Below are positions 11,889 to 26,197 of a stretch of 64,000 nucleotides of DNA, in pieces (the stretch's first letter is position 1; each line of letters starts with the position of its first letter). The notes beneath the pieces are model-generated. The model had not been told where the DNA came from, ran no database searches, and saw only the letters and a list, made by a program, of their open reading frames with translations. Both the position numbers and the translations under genes were made by a program. The stretch is taken from the NCBI GenBank assembly GCA_963691705.1, contig OY829538.1:53471151-53535150 (forward strand). Direction: 5' to 3'. This DNA comes from Viola odorata (taxonomy: Eukaryota; Streptophyta; Magnoliopsida; Malpighiales; Violaceae).

Positions 11889-12649
11889 TATCTTTTAACA
11901 TTTTTACAACATTTTAGGATTTTGTTAATTATTATTTTTATTTTATAGTTCTTAGTTATTTTTATATTACTAAAGTGTGAGTGGTCCCAAATCGACTAAA
12001 ACAATAAAAATATTTTGATACTATTTTATTTTTTAATTTTTGGATATATTTTAAATATAGGGACCAAAATTGGAATTTTAGGAAATTTTTGGATCAATTT
12101 TAGTTCAAATTAATGTTAAAAATAGCAATAACTATTTTTTGACCTCTTATCATTTTGGTGCAAGAGATTATGGTTTATTTGAGATTGTTTTCTACTTTTT
12201 TTTCACCATAGATTCACGACCAATTAATCAACTTATAAATCGTCTATTAGAAGTAATGGTTTTTGGTTTTGTGTTAGTTTATAGGTTGATGTATCATGTC
12301 ATAGATCATCCTATAAAACCTTTTGGATATAGTGATGGTGAAAATTAATGAATGTACATATAATTTTTTGGTGAATTTCACCGATTATGGATCCATTATC
12401 ATCCATGGTGGCAAGTGCCTAGCTCGGTTTCTAGTATATTTTTTCGCAGTTATTATTTTAATTTTGTTTATTGTTAAAATAGTATAGATATTTCTATAGG
12501 TCTACCCCTTTCAAGCAAGGGACTACTCACTCAGAGCATGGACTCTCCAAGCATAATTTTCTACTTAGACTAGAAGTTGAAACTCGAATTAAAAATAGAC
12601 AATTTTTTTATTGATTAACCAAACCAAAGTCAATTTTTACTAAGCATCC
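11889..12649. other. AT-rich spacer between MLE1 and the Pack-hAT
   Basis: Contains the right arm of the inverted repeat noted above and otherwise no feature I can support. A short 69-codon frame at 12139-12348 has no recognisable content and is disregarded. Confidence 0.6.
11995..12128. repeat. Right arm of the degraded inverted repeat flanking MLE1
   Basis: Reverse-complement partner of 6190-6330: it contains AGTTCAAATTAATGTTAAAA and ATTTTGATACTATTTTA. The arms are AT-rich and diverged, so the true outer ends of the parent element cannot be fixed by eye. Confidence 0.62.
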
Positions 12650-12983
12650 TGGTAAATAGGGGTGTCAAAATGGGTCTGACCCGACGGGTCGACCCGTACC
12701 CGACCCTTAATTTGACCCGTCGGGTTATCATTTTTTGACCCGTTAAATAAAGGGTCAGAAACGGGTCGACCCTACGGGTCACGGGTCGACCCGTTTGACC
12801 CGTTAAAAAATTTAAACAAAAAACCCTCATCCTCTCCTCTCCTCTCATCTCCTCTGATTTCCTCGCTTTCCACCGCCGTTTTTCTCTGCTACTGCTTTCA
12901 CATCTGTCTTGTTCTTCCCGATCTCCACCTCCTCGCCTCATCCGCATCCACACCTATCTTGTACGCCTTCTTCCTCACCTTAG

Positions 12984-13130
12984 TTCGTTAGCGTCCCCAC
13001 TTCAAAGCGCACTGAAGAGCAAGCTCGCTCATTGGGTATTCCTCTCTCCATTCTCGATGACCATCCCCACCTCGACCTCGCCATTGATGGCGCCGATGAG
13101 GTGGACCCAGATCTTAATTTGGTGAAAGGA
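12984..13130 (+). pseudogene. Captured ribose-5-phosphate isomerase A fragment
   Basis: The frame reads [18 protein letters not shown] followed by [18 protein letters not shown] and PDLNLVKG. This is the highly conserved RpiA block, including the DGADE segment that contributes active-site residues and leads toward the catalytic KGRGGA loop. The similarity stops after LVKG, where normal RpiA continues RGGALLREK. The fragment covers about 49 codons of a protein usually about 230-290 residues long. It is a captured exon piece without its own stop or start, fused to unrelated sequence. A functional copy must exist elsewhere in the genome. Confidence 0.88.
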
Positions 13131-13319
13131 GTCCACTTCGGGGCTGGAAGGTGTGGTGGAACATGGATTTATCGCTCGGCGGAAGGAGTCCACTTCGGTT
13201 CGCCAACTGGAACGGCCTCTAAGTAAGTGATTTCTAAGCAAAGAATGAGTTGTATTCTGATTTTTCGGGTTTTGAGTTTGGTTTGTTTATTTTGGATTGT
13301 TTGTTGTTGGTGTTGAGGT

Positions 13320-13617
13320 TGGCAGATGAGTACATGTGTTTGCCAGCGAGTCAGTACTCAGTGTTGGATGCGGAGAGGATAGAGAGGGTGGATGAAAACA
13401 CGTTCAGGTGTTATGTGTATAGGTTTAAGTTCTTTGCTCTTGAGGTTTGCCCTGTTTTGCCTGTTAAAGTTGAAGAACAACCTAATGGTTGTTGCATTAA
13501 GCTCTTGTACTGTAAGGTAAACTAAATGCTTTCTTACTCCATCAAAATCTGGTTTGTTTGACGAGTGATTTGAGTTTGATTGTGTGTTTTGTTGACTTGT
13601 TGCAGCTTGAGGTTCTT
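13320..13617 (+). pseudogene. Captured fragment of a DUF1997-family (plastid-type) gene with its introns
   Basis: A 3' splice site (GTTGGCAG) at about 13325 is followed by ADEYMCLPASQYSVLDAERI, then VDENTFRCYVYRFKFFALEV and QPNGCCIKLLYCK. The exon then ends at a GT donor (GTAAACTAAATG). A second acceptor (TTGTTGCAG) and the first codons of the next exon (CTTGAGG) follow at about 13606-13617, after which similarity to the gene is lost. This matches the DUF1997 family of plant, probably plastid-targeted, proteins. Retention of introns shows DNA-level rather than RNA-level capture. Upstream it is joined to the RpiA fragment, giving a chimera. Confidence 0.72.
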
Positions 13618-15966
13618 CATTCTTTTTATTCTTTTAGATGCTGATATATCTTACTCCAATGCAGATGTTTATGTGCACTGCAACACCACCTCTAATCTTG
13701 CACTGATGCCCATCCAACTTAGTTGATAGGACTATAAGTTCTTGTTCTACTATAAGTACTATTTATGATTTTGGATTGGTCAGAAGGAGATAAACTAATC
13801 TAATTGATGGTGGAAGATTAGATTAGATTAATGGTGCTTAGGTCTGTGATGTCTAGGCTCATAATAATCTTCATGAATGCTTGGTAACTGTTTTTTCTGT
13901 TGCTTGTGTTGTGATGATTTCCTGGACAGGACATGAACAAGGACTGATCTAGAAACTCTTTCCCTCATCAGTACTGTCACTGTTGTAGTAGTACCTTTAC
14001 TGCAGTGTTCTTCCTTGCAGACAACATTTCCAACTCTGTGATTGCTTGTCTAAATATGATTTTCCCTAATAAACCTTGAGCATCTTGAACCTTCAAATGT
14101 CAAATAATAAAACTGATGGAAATCCAATTTGATAATTTAGTTTCTGAACTTATGAAACTTGGTTGGTAAGTTTGTTCCCATTTCTATTTTGCTTGCTATT
14201 TATTGAATGTAGTAAAGTAACTGTCAAGTAAAGGAGTTTCCTTTTTTGATAAGGAATTAGGAGTCTTGATTCATAGCCTTTGGGTCTTCTGCTTCAAACT
14301 ACGATTTCTTTATCGAATTACTCCTATTACTTCTTTTCACAGTGGCCATTGGCCGTGCTTTTGGGCTTAGGGCTTTGGCAATGGTGTCTGCCTTGACATC
14401 CCTCTTGATAATGAGCTGACTGTGGAGGGGTTCCTGTAGATTGAATGTGTTTAATGCTTTATTTTGTTGATGAATAATTTAGTTCTGTACTGTTTTTTGA
14501 CTTTCTTTAGCCCTCTTTTGTCTTGTTGGTGTAATTGTTTATCCTAATATTTGTCTGAAACAAAATGATTTTAAGATTTTCTTTATCTGCTCTTTAGGTT
14601 ATAAATTCATCCTATAAACTTTTCACTAGTATTTTCTTGCAGTTAGGTGCATGCTTTTCGATACTATTTTCTTTTATCATTCATTTACTCTTTGCTGGAC
14701 AATGAAAACTGTTTTACCTTGCAATTATGGAAGTTGTATTGCCACCCACGGATTTAAATGGGATTAGTAATGTAATCACCAATTTCTTGACTGGGATAGT
14801 TTTTACTTATTACAAAAAAGTTGTTTTTTCCCAAGTTTTGTGAATTTTCATCCTTTATAATTTACATATTAGCTTGGATTTGCTCTCCCTATTTTTTAAG
14901 AAGTACATGTGTTCTTATTACTGTTTATTTGTTAAATTTTATTGCTTGGAATAAATTTGCCTTGGCACAAAATGACCCCCAAACAATGCATTGAATATGC
15001 AAGACTTTTGCCCTTCTCCCTTTTATTTCGTGAAGATTTTCTCTAAGATTTCGTGACCCCCAAAGAAAATTGATAGTGCTTCTTTGTAAAAGAGAGACAA
15101 GACTTGACTTAGAATAGCAGATGATTCTTCCCGTTTGGTTTCCGTCATGTTCACGTATTATATTGACTTAGAACAACAAACAAGTTTGTATGTTTGCTTG
15201 TTCTGTTTCATTTCCTTTCTTCTTTCATACTAAAAGCATATATATGTAGCTCGATATGTAGAGTGGTATTGAGAGAAGGCAAAGTAAGATGACGTAAAAC
15301 CTCTTCATCCTTTTTTTTGGAATTAGTTTCATGTCATTTTCTTCTAAGAATCTAAACTGCATGCATTTAATTTGTGATGTGATGTATAGTATACGAATGG
15401 AGTTCACTGAAAATATTATTTCTGTTAAGAATCTAAACTGCATGTATAGAATTAATTTTACTTCCGATTGCTAATTTTCGTTTAAATACATGCAATTTTA
15501 ATGTAAGAATTAGTACAAATGTAATTTGTTTAATGTTTATGCTAGAATTTCATTTTTAAATCCGTTTATTTCATTGTAGTATTTGTTTAGAAATTTAAAT
15601 GCATAAAATATATAGTATAAAACTTGTTAACCGAAGAATCAAGTCAATAACAACTTATTTTTATAAAATTTTTATTTTAAAATTTTTCGTAAAGAAAATT
15701 GATATTTTAAATGCACCATTACTTTTAAAAACAAAAACCCATATAAAAAAAAATTTTAAAAAATTTGAAAATCCGGGTCAAAATTCCGGGTCGGGCCGAC
15801 CCACCCGAATTTGAACGGGTTGACCCGCCCAAATTTAGGTGGGTTGACCCGTATTATACTGTTTATGGGTCACCAACTGGTCAACGGGTCGCGTGCGGGT
15901 CATGCTGACCCGTTTATGACCCGTTTGACCCTCTGAAATTTTGTCTTCATAAAGACAAAACATGCC

Positions 15967-16005
15967 AAAACGACGTCGTTTTGACAATCAAAACGACGTC
16001 GTTTT
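15967..16005. repeat. Two perfect 16-bp palindromes containing ACGACGTCGT
   Basis: AAAACGACGTCGTTTT occurs at 15967-15982 and again at 15990-16005, separated by GACAATC, inside the right subterminal region of the Pack-hAT. Each is a perfect palindrome centred on GACGTC, the C-box-like core recognised by plant bZIP factors. The function is unknown; it could be a protein-binding pair or a hairpin. Confidence 0.8.
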
Positions 16006-16604
16006 ACTTAACGGGTCAGATGGGTCGGGTCGGGTCGACCCGCTACCCTGCGGGTCAGGAACGGGTCGGGTTATTTTTGACCCTCAACCCAACGGGTCAC
16101 AGCTAAACGGGTCGGGTCGGGTCGGGTCGACCTGTTTGACACCCCTACAGTGGTAAATAAACCTTGAACTAAACAGTAGAGACGCCGAAGCAGCCAGAAA
16201 CGAAATCGCATGAATTATTATCAGAAACTACCAAGTCGCAAGTAGCTAGAAAAATAAATTGACTTGAGAACACACAAGGCAAGCACTTACAACAGTACAG
16301 AGTGGAGAATAGAATTTATGTGAGACGAGGTTGTTTTCCTAACTGGGATATTCCAGTCTATTAATACATAAAACATATCAAAACCTGGAGTTAAGAAAAG
16401 GATGTGCACAATCATGTTATGCAATTCAACAATTAGAGATCCACCATAATCCAAGAAATCAATACCAATCCGCCTGATGCTTCCCATAGAGATCCTAATT
16501 GCTGTCTGGCGTGACAAGAATTGAGCTTCTTCAAGAGCAACAGGAAGAAAATGGAGGGGAACATAAATGGCACTGGCCGCTAGCTCTTTCGTACCTATTT
16601 CAAA

Positions 16605-19077
<2,473 letters not shown>

Positions 19078-19220
19078 CTAATTTATATTACCCGATTTCT
19101 TGCTTTATTTATCACCAAAACCTCAGATCTTCTGCACCGGAGGACCACCGTGCAGCTGATCGCACACACAACACAAACACCTCTACACCTCCGACCAGAA
19201 ACGACACAGTTTTCTATCTC

Positions 19221-19261
19221 CCGTTCTTCCTTCTTCTTCTTCTTCTTCTTCTTCTTCTTCA
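19221..19261. repeat. (CTT/GAA)n microsatellite in the ROP 5' leader
   Basis: A run of at least 11 TTC triplets lies about 165-205 bp upstream of the ROP start codon, i.e. GAA repeats in the sense of the gene. GA/CT repeats are common in plant 5' leaders. The short frames across it are low-complexity artefacts. Confidence 0.85.
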
Positions 19262-19809
19262 ACACGCAATCTGTTCATGGAGAAAAAATATCCAAAAAAA
19301 AAGGAAAATAGAAGAGAAGAAAAAATCACGACAAGGAAGAACCAAACCCTAGAAATGAGAGGGAGAAGAGAAAGAGGAAGCCTAACTCTGGAAATTGGGG
19401 ATGAAGGGAGAGAGAGAGCAATTATGTTGTTTTGTTGGCCGGGAAATTTTGCCGTTGAAGCGTTCGTTGAGCCAACCAAATCTTTCTCCAACAAACCCAC
19501 CCGATTCTTTTGTTCTTCTTTCTTTTCCCTTTTTTATTTATTTAATTAATGATTAATAATAATAATTCTTTCCCTTTTTCTCCTGATAATTAATTAACGT
19601 GTAGTACTTATTTATTGCCCTTTCCTTCTTAACGCAGGAATCGGAGCACGGGTCGCGGGGTGTCCATTATTTCATTAATTTCGGAGTCGGATCTTTCTCT
19701 GTTACCATTTGCTGACGTGTCTCCCTCTTAACTCAACTTTGCATTTTTCTTTTTCTTTTTACGAAAGACAATTCATTCTGACCCGAACAAATATCAACTA
19801 TTTCATTAT

Positions 19810-20011
19810 CGTTGATATACTTACACGTAATGTTGTCGTAGATTTCCTCTAATTAGAATCCCTCTAAATATGTTAATGGTTGCTACTTATAAATACTCAT
19901 TTATATTCTTCATTATGTATGCATACTCATGTAGTATAAATACCTTAATATTTGTACAATTGTAATCAATCAATAATATATAATTATTCGTTCCTTCTAT
20001 CGTTTCTAATA
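19810..20011 (+). repeat. Copia 5' LTR
   Basis: Matches the 3' LTR over its length with scattered substitutions and small indels; its first base is C where a TG start is expected. It contains the promoter TATA (TAGTATAAATACC) near 19934. Divergence between the LTRs suggests an old insertion. Confidence 0.88.
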
Positions 20012-20634
20012 TGATAGCGGAGCTAGGCTCCCAAAACCATTTTTTCTTTTTTCAGTCACCATCTCTATCGAGATAGGATCTAAGCTTCACCCATCCGATG
20101 TAACCCTCCATTCATACACTTCCTAGTGTCAAATTTCACGCGCTCCACACCACTAGATTCCTATCTCGACGCACAACTGATCTGAAAATTTTGGTACGGT
20201 CCCATGCACCACCAAGTCTATCCACAAGCTATCTCGCGCCTCAATCTCCTCTGCACTAGTGGCGACACATGTCCTCATCAGATTCGTTTGTCCTTAACAC
20301 ATGTCCATCCCTCATTAGTTCCGTTGTTGCTGGCATGTCACTTTATGGTTGGCTCTCGTTGTTGACTAGACAAGGTTCCTTACTGCTGACGTGTCTCTCT
20401 CTAGTTGGCTCTCACTGTTGACTTTGACAAGGTTGAACCGTTGACTGTGACTATCCGGTTCAACTGTTTGACCGTTCGGTTCCCCCCATTTTTGTTCGGT
20501 TCTTGAGCGGGCCAGGCTGGTTCCTCACGTTTTTAGGGGTGATCTCTCTAATTTTGAGGTTCATTTGTCCAAAATTTTCCTCTATATATCTAGTTTGGTC
20601 CATTTTACTTGCAATCTCTTGCATTTTTCTCATT

Positions 20635-23600
20635 ATGACTCAAGATAATGTGACTCAGCCTCTCTCCACTTCTGTTCACTCCATTCAACAATAGTTTGGT
20701 CATTTTGACACGACCAAAGTGGTATGAGATTTTTTGGCTAAGCGTTACTCTGCTACTAATATTGCCTCTAGTTTGTAATATCTGAACTCTTTGCATGATA
20801 TGCGTCACGAATCTGGATAATCGATCTTTGATTTTTATTCTGAAATGTCTTATATATGGGATCAATTAGCTCTTTCTAAACCATTATGGCAATGCTCTAG
20901 GGATGCAAAACTATTTTATGATTATCGTGATGAGTTGCGGTTGTATCGATTTGTTATGACTATACATAGTGATTTTGAACACATCAAAACTAATTTACTT
21001 CATCGTGATCCTTTACCAAGTGTTGATAAAGTTGTTAGTGAACTCATTGCTGAAGAGACTCATTGTAACTCTACTCGTGTTCCTATACACTCTATCTTGG
21101 CCACAACCACAACACCTCCAAATTCAAGTTCCATTGACACCACCTCTGAGAACTCTTGCATGTATTGCAAAGAAAAAGGTCACACAATAAAAAAAAAGTG
21201 TTGGAAACTTGAAAGCAAGAGGAAACGTGAACAAGGAAATCACAATCAATCTTGCAATCCATCTTCCCATTTCTCTCGACAATATACAACTGTGACTGAC
21301 AACACTAATTCAACCATTCCAACACTTATTGAAGAACCTACTCTAATCCTAAATGGAGTTGATATAGAAGCTATTGTCAACCAGGTTCTCTCTCGTGCCA
21401 ACATTCAAAACTCTGCTCTCTCCACCACTGTAGGTACTACTTTTGGGTTATTTGATTCCGCTTGTTGCAATCATATGACTTCTAACCTTTCATGTTTCTC
21501 CTCTAAATTATTAACATCTAATACACCACCTATTCACACTATCGATGGCTCACTTATGCATATCACTCATGTTGGTTATGTTTACATACCACACCTTGAT
21601 ATTACTAATGCATATCATGTTCTAAAATTTTCTGTGAATCTTTTATCTGTTGGTCAATTATGTGATATGGGACTTGATGTTTTATTCTCGCGAAAGGGTG
21701 TGACTGTGCAGGACTCTATGACCAACAAGATCGTTGGAACATGTCATAAGATAGGATGCTTATTTGAACTATCATCTTTACATCTTCCTCATGGTTCCTC
21801 TACTATTACCGCCACTCCATCTAGTACATTTGTTACTTTTTATGTTTGGAATTCTTGCCTAGGCCATGTCTCCAAGAATAAACTTAAACATGTATCTACC
21901 GTTAGTGCATTAGGACAAGTTAATCCCATTGGTTTTGATTGTGTTGCTTGTCAACTTGGGAAACAATCAGTTTTATCCTTTAATAACAATGACTATATTT
22001 CTAATGCTTCCTTTGATTGGGTGCATTATGATATTTGAGGACCTTCTCTTGTTCCTACCATGGGAGGATCTCACTATTTTGTTATTTTTATTGATGATTT
22101 TTTCTCAATATACTTGGATATACTTGATGAAACATTGGTCTGAATTACTTTATATTTATCGTGATTTCTCTACTATGATTAAAACTTAATTTTCATGTCA
22201 AATTAATTTTTTTGCTCTGACAATGCTTTTGAATACACAACGTGCTTTTCTTAGTTTATTGAAGCAGGATGACACAATTCCTCAATACTCTTGTCCAGGC
22301 ACCTCTCAACAGAATGGTCTAGCAGAACGTAAACATAGACATATACTTGACACCGTTCGAACATTACTCACTACTGCCTCTATTCCAGATCAATTTTGGG
22401 GAGAAGTTGCTCTAATAATTATTTATACAATCAATGGAGTTCCTTTTTTTGTCCTTTACAATCATACACCAAATGAGAAATTATTTGGTAAACTTCCCTC
22501 TTACTCTAACCTTCGAACTTTTGGATGTGCATGTTTTGTCTTGCTCCAATCGCACGAACACAACAAACTTGAACCTCAATCACGATTATGTTATTTTCTT
22601 GGCTATAGAATTAATCATAAAGGTTATCGTTGTTATGATACAATCATTAGACGACTTTGCATATCTCGACATGTGATTTTTTGGGAGAATACATATTTTA
22701 AAAAAATCTCTTCCTTTCATGTTCATGTCGATCATGTCAATCAATTTTTTTACAAATCATTATGTTGAACTATTTTCTGAGTCTTCCAGCATGGATAATA
22801 GTGATACTTCAAACGTGCCTACAAATTAAAACCAGGTCCGATGGAAGCATTGAATGATACAAAGCACAATTGGTAATATACACAAGAATATGACATCGAT
22901 TATGAGGAGAATTTCACTCCCATTGGTCGCATCACCACCGTTCGAACCCTTATTATTGTTGCTGCTTCACTCAAATGGTCTCTCTCACAAATGGATGTTA
23001 AAAATGCCTTCTTGAATGAGGTTCTTGAAGAAGTCTACATGCAGCCTCTGCATGGATTGAATCTCTAGTAAAGTTTGCAAACTTCGCAAGGCATTGCATG
23101 GCCTTAAACAAGCTCCACGAGCTTGGTTTTTAAAATTTAGCAATGTCATTCACTGTCTTGGCTTCTCATCCAGCTCTCACGATTCTGCCTTGTTTATGCG
23201 GAAATCAGATAAGGTACCATCATTCTACTTATTTACGTAGATGACATGATCATCATTATAGATGATATCTCTGGTATTTGTGAGCTCAAATCCTCCCTGG
23301 GTCAACAATTTGAGATGAAAGATTTGGGGAATCTCGGATATTTTCTCAGCATCGAGGTAACAAAATGCTCTAATAGTTATTATTTATCTCAAGCAAAATA
23401 TGCATCTGACCTATTGTCTCCAGTTGGCATTTTCGATAGCAAAATTGCAGATACTTCTCTTGAATCCAACATCAAATTTTGCCCAAATGTTAGAGAACTT
23501 CTTTCTGATGTCACCCTTTATCGTCAACTTGTTGGAAGTCTCATCTACCTAACAGTCATTCGTCCCGATATTTCTTATGCCTTGCACCTTCTCAGTCAGC

Positions 23601-24100
23601 TTATAGTCACTCCTCAATCTGGTCACTTTGTCGTGGTGCTTTGCATCTTACGCTATGTCAAAGGCACCATCTTTCATGGCCTTTATTTCTCATCTCACCC
23701 TACCTTGTAGTTGCAAGCCTACTTTGATATGCTGATTGGGCAAGTGATCCAACTGATCGACGATCCACTACTGGATATTGTTTCTTTCTTGGCGACTCAC
23801 TCATATCATGGTGTAGCAAGAAACAAACAGTTGTTGCTCGCTCTAGTATTGAAGCCAAATATCGAGCACTTGTAGACACCACATCCCAATTGATTTGGCT
23901 TCCATGGCTTTTAGCTGATATGAGAGTTCTTCAATCTCAAAATACTTCTCTTTACTGTGATAGTCAAAGTGCAATCCAGATCACTCACGATGATGTTTTT
24001 CATGAAAGGACAAAATATATCAAGATTGATTGTCACTTTGTTCGTCGTCATCTCCAGAAAGGGACATTCTGCCCGCCGATTTCAAGACTTACTATCTAAA
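20635..24100 (+). pseudogene. Copia gag-pol, inactivated
   Basis: Gag starts at MTQDNVTQPLSTSVHSIQQ (20635) but meets stops at once. A long frame (20845-22038) holds the gag end, the zinc knuckle CMYCKEKGHTIKKKC and a protease with FDSACCNHMT, where the usual DSG(A) triad reads DSA. It also has the GAG-pre-integrase LGHVSKNKL. Integrase continues in 22223-22768 (TSQQNGLAERKHRHILDTV). After a probable deletion near 22770-22870, reverse transcriptase resumes with QMDVKNAFLNE. It carries the catalytic YVDDM at about 23236, then RNase H (RSSIEAKYRAL, LYCDSQSAI) to about 24100. Several frames are needed to read it, so no polyprotein can be made. Confidence 0.92.
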
Positions 24101-24143
24101 CTCAAGTTGTCATCCAATTTGCCACCTTGAGTTTAAGGGGGGA

Positions 24144-24335
24144 TGTTGATATACTTACACATAATGTTGACATGATTTCCTCTAATTGTAATCCTTGTAA
24201 ATATTCTAGCCATTACTAACTTATAGCTGGCCATTTGTATTCCTTATGTGTACTACTCTTGTAGTATAAATAACTTAATATTTGTACAATAAATCAATAA
24301 TATACAATTATTCGTTCCTTCTGTCATTTCTAACA
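24144..24335 (+). repeat. Copia 3' LTR
   Basis: 192 bp, starting TGTTGATATACTTACACATA and ending TTTCTAACA, directly after the polypurine tract AAGGGGGGA. It carries the corresponding TATA (TAGTATAAATAAC). Confidence 0.9.
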
Positions 24336-24725
24336 ATTATAAAGAGAGCGAGTGGGTAGAAAATTACCAAAACGTATTTATCAAATAATCATATACTCCC
24401 TCCGTCCGCCAATACTTGACGTTTTAGCCCCAAAACCATTTCCGCTAATAACTGACGCCCTTGGATAGACTGTGACTTATTATTTTTTTCCCCCCAAAAT
24501 TGGCCCTTGAACGACATCTCGTACACAGGCTACAATGTATGTCACACGGGGGTAAGTGAGTAAATGGAAAATGAGCTCTGTACAAAAGTTTGGGCGGGAT
24601 TTGAAAATTTGGGAAAGTTCAAAATAGGGTTACAAAAAGCCGCAGACCCTCAATCATTCCATCTTCTTCTTCTCTCTCTTCAGTTGATTTCATTTTAGTT
24701 TTCCTTGAAATTAAAAAAATGATCG

Positions 24726-25268
24726 ATGGAGGCAGTAATGGAGGGAGTTTATTTTGAAGATTCTCAACCAGATATCTACGATGAAATTGCAGAATTCAAC
24801 GATATCCATATCCCCTGTTCTTGCGTTGATTCTGAGCCCGATAGTTGTGTCCAGTTTGATGCGTTCGGGCAAATGTTTGTTGAGGATTCTCTTGCCACCT
24901 CAGGAAATAGAGGGGATATCGTCCCAGATGTTGTTGGTTAGTCGGCGAAGCACGTGGAGGAAACAGGTTTGGCTGGGGCAACGAATAATGCTATTGTTGG
25001 GTTGACTGTCGAACAAGAACAACAACTCATGTCTAGAGTCAAGGATTTCATCCTCAAGATTCTAACTGAGAAGTTTGAGAAGCCCCATTTCGATTATGAT
25101 CTAAATAAACCTCCAATCATTGATGCAAGTCCCACGTTGAATACGACTACAAATGGAGCGAAAGGTCTCGATTTGAATTGTTTACCGTCCGTGGACTGTG
25201 ATGAAGAGAATAATTGTGATTTGACGCTGACACTGCAAATTGGTATTCCAGGTTCTGGTTATTTCTAA
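24726..25268 (+). pseudogene. MLE2 ORF3 with EAR-like motifs, one in-frame stop
   Basis: One frame of 181 codons interrupted by a single TAG at about 24939-24941 (after DIVPDVVG). It is convergent to the transposase and starts about 330 bp from the left element end. The N-terminus is acidic (MEAVMEGVYFEDSQPDIYDE). The C-terminal third has DLNKPP, then LDLNCLP, then LTLTLQIG. These match the two forms of the plant EAR repression motif (DLNxxP and LxLxL), which in host proteins recruits TOPLESS-type corepressors. Alternatively a GT donor (GTTG|GTTAGTC) close to the stop could splice it out. It occupies the same position and orientation as MLE1 ORF3 (DFDLNKLS). Product function is unknown and the repressor idea is inference. 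Confidence 0.5.
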
Positions 25269-26197
25269 TTTTTCATCATCGCGAAAAAAAATTGGGTTTT
25301 TGGTTTTGGGTGTTTCTGGGTTTCTGTAAATTTTGGAAGGTTAGGCCTGTTCTGCAAATATTTCTGGCTTTCTATAAATATGGAAGGTTAGGCCTGTTAT
25401 GCATATATTTCTGGAATATATTTACGTATATATGTTCATTCTATGCGTGTTGTTGTTTGTTTCCTGTTTGCATAATTCATAACAAAAAAACAATGGCAAA
25501 TTAAAATCCATAAACAACCATATTTTATTAGAAGCAGGAGCATTGCATAACGATTACATTTAAATTTGGCATTATTGGAGTTTGGGGATTGAAGGAATTT
25601 TGAGGCATTTAAATTTGAGGTAATAGCATAAAGACCCCCTGTACTATTTTTGAAAACAGAAACCTCCCCTGTACTTCAAAAAGTCAAATTGACCTCCCCT
25701 GTACTATCGGTCAGAAGCAAACCGTTAGTCTGAAACAGTCAAACTAACAGAAATTGCTTTATGACCTTGGACAGCAGGTTGTCCTTTTTTTCCCCATTTT
25801 TTCCCGGTTACACTTACAAAATTAAATTTAATAATTCAAAAAATAATATTATTAATTACAAAAATAGAGAAAATAGGTTGTCCTTAATTTCTTTCATTTC
25901 CAGCAGTTTCATTTCTTATTTTCTTATTCTTTAATTTTTTTTTCTTGATTTAATCTCCTGCAATTTTTGCCTGCAATTCTCCAGAAAACCCACCACATGT
26001 TTAAAAAGCTCAGACGACAACAAATTCAATTCAAACAGCAACAAAATGCACCAGCAAAACACAATTTTCCATAACTCCAAATTGAAAATTACAATAACAC
26101 AAACAATATATGGGTTCCAACCAGAATTTCAAAACCCATCCATCATCAGTATATTCTCAACTATCAATAAAAAATGAAAAAAGAAAAAGGAAATAAC

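Larger units (their letters stand above)
12658..16150. mobile_element. Pack-hAT: non-autonomous hAT element carrying two host gene fragments
   Basis: Bounded by the 8-bp direct repeat TGGTAAAT (12650-12657 and 16151-16158), the target-duplication length of hAT elements. The left end reads AGGGGTGTCAAA. The right end, as reverse complement, reads CTGTAGGGGTGTCAAAC, so the left end seems to have lost about 4 terminal bases. Both subterminal regions are dense in GGGTC/GACCC repeats over 100-300 bp. No transposase is present. The interior carries fragments of ribose-5-phosphate isomerase (12984-13130) and of a DUF1997-family gene (13320-13617), followed by 2.5 kb of non-coding, partly intron-like sequence, so this is a gene-capturing ('Pack') element. 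Confidence 0.85.
19810..24335 (+). mobile_element. Ty1/copia LTR retrotransposon, degraded, about 4.5 kb
   Basis: Flanked by the 5-bp target duplication ATTAT (19805-19809 and 24336-24340). Two direct LTRs of about 190-200 bp begin (T/C)GTTGATATACTTACAC and end TTTCTAA(C)A. Domain order is gag zinc knuckle, protease, integrase, reverse transcriptase, RNase H, which is the copia order. The left LTR is followed by a primer-binding-site-like ATGATAGCGGAGC, a mutated initiator-Met site. A polypurine tract (AAGGGGGGA) precedes the right LTR. Coding sequence is broken by stops, frameshifts and at least one deletion, so it is non-autonomous. Confidence 0.93.

Noticed and set aside
16287..16517. 76-codon minus-strand frame downstream of the ROP stop
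   Set aside because: Lies in the probable 3' UTR or flank with no recognisable content; more likely chance.
19183..19549. Glu/Arg-rich and Ser/Leu-rich frames upstream of the ROP gene
   Set aside because: They translate a CTT/GAA microsatellite and purine-rich leader; no homologue-like content and overlapping frames on both strands.
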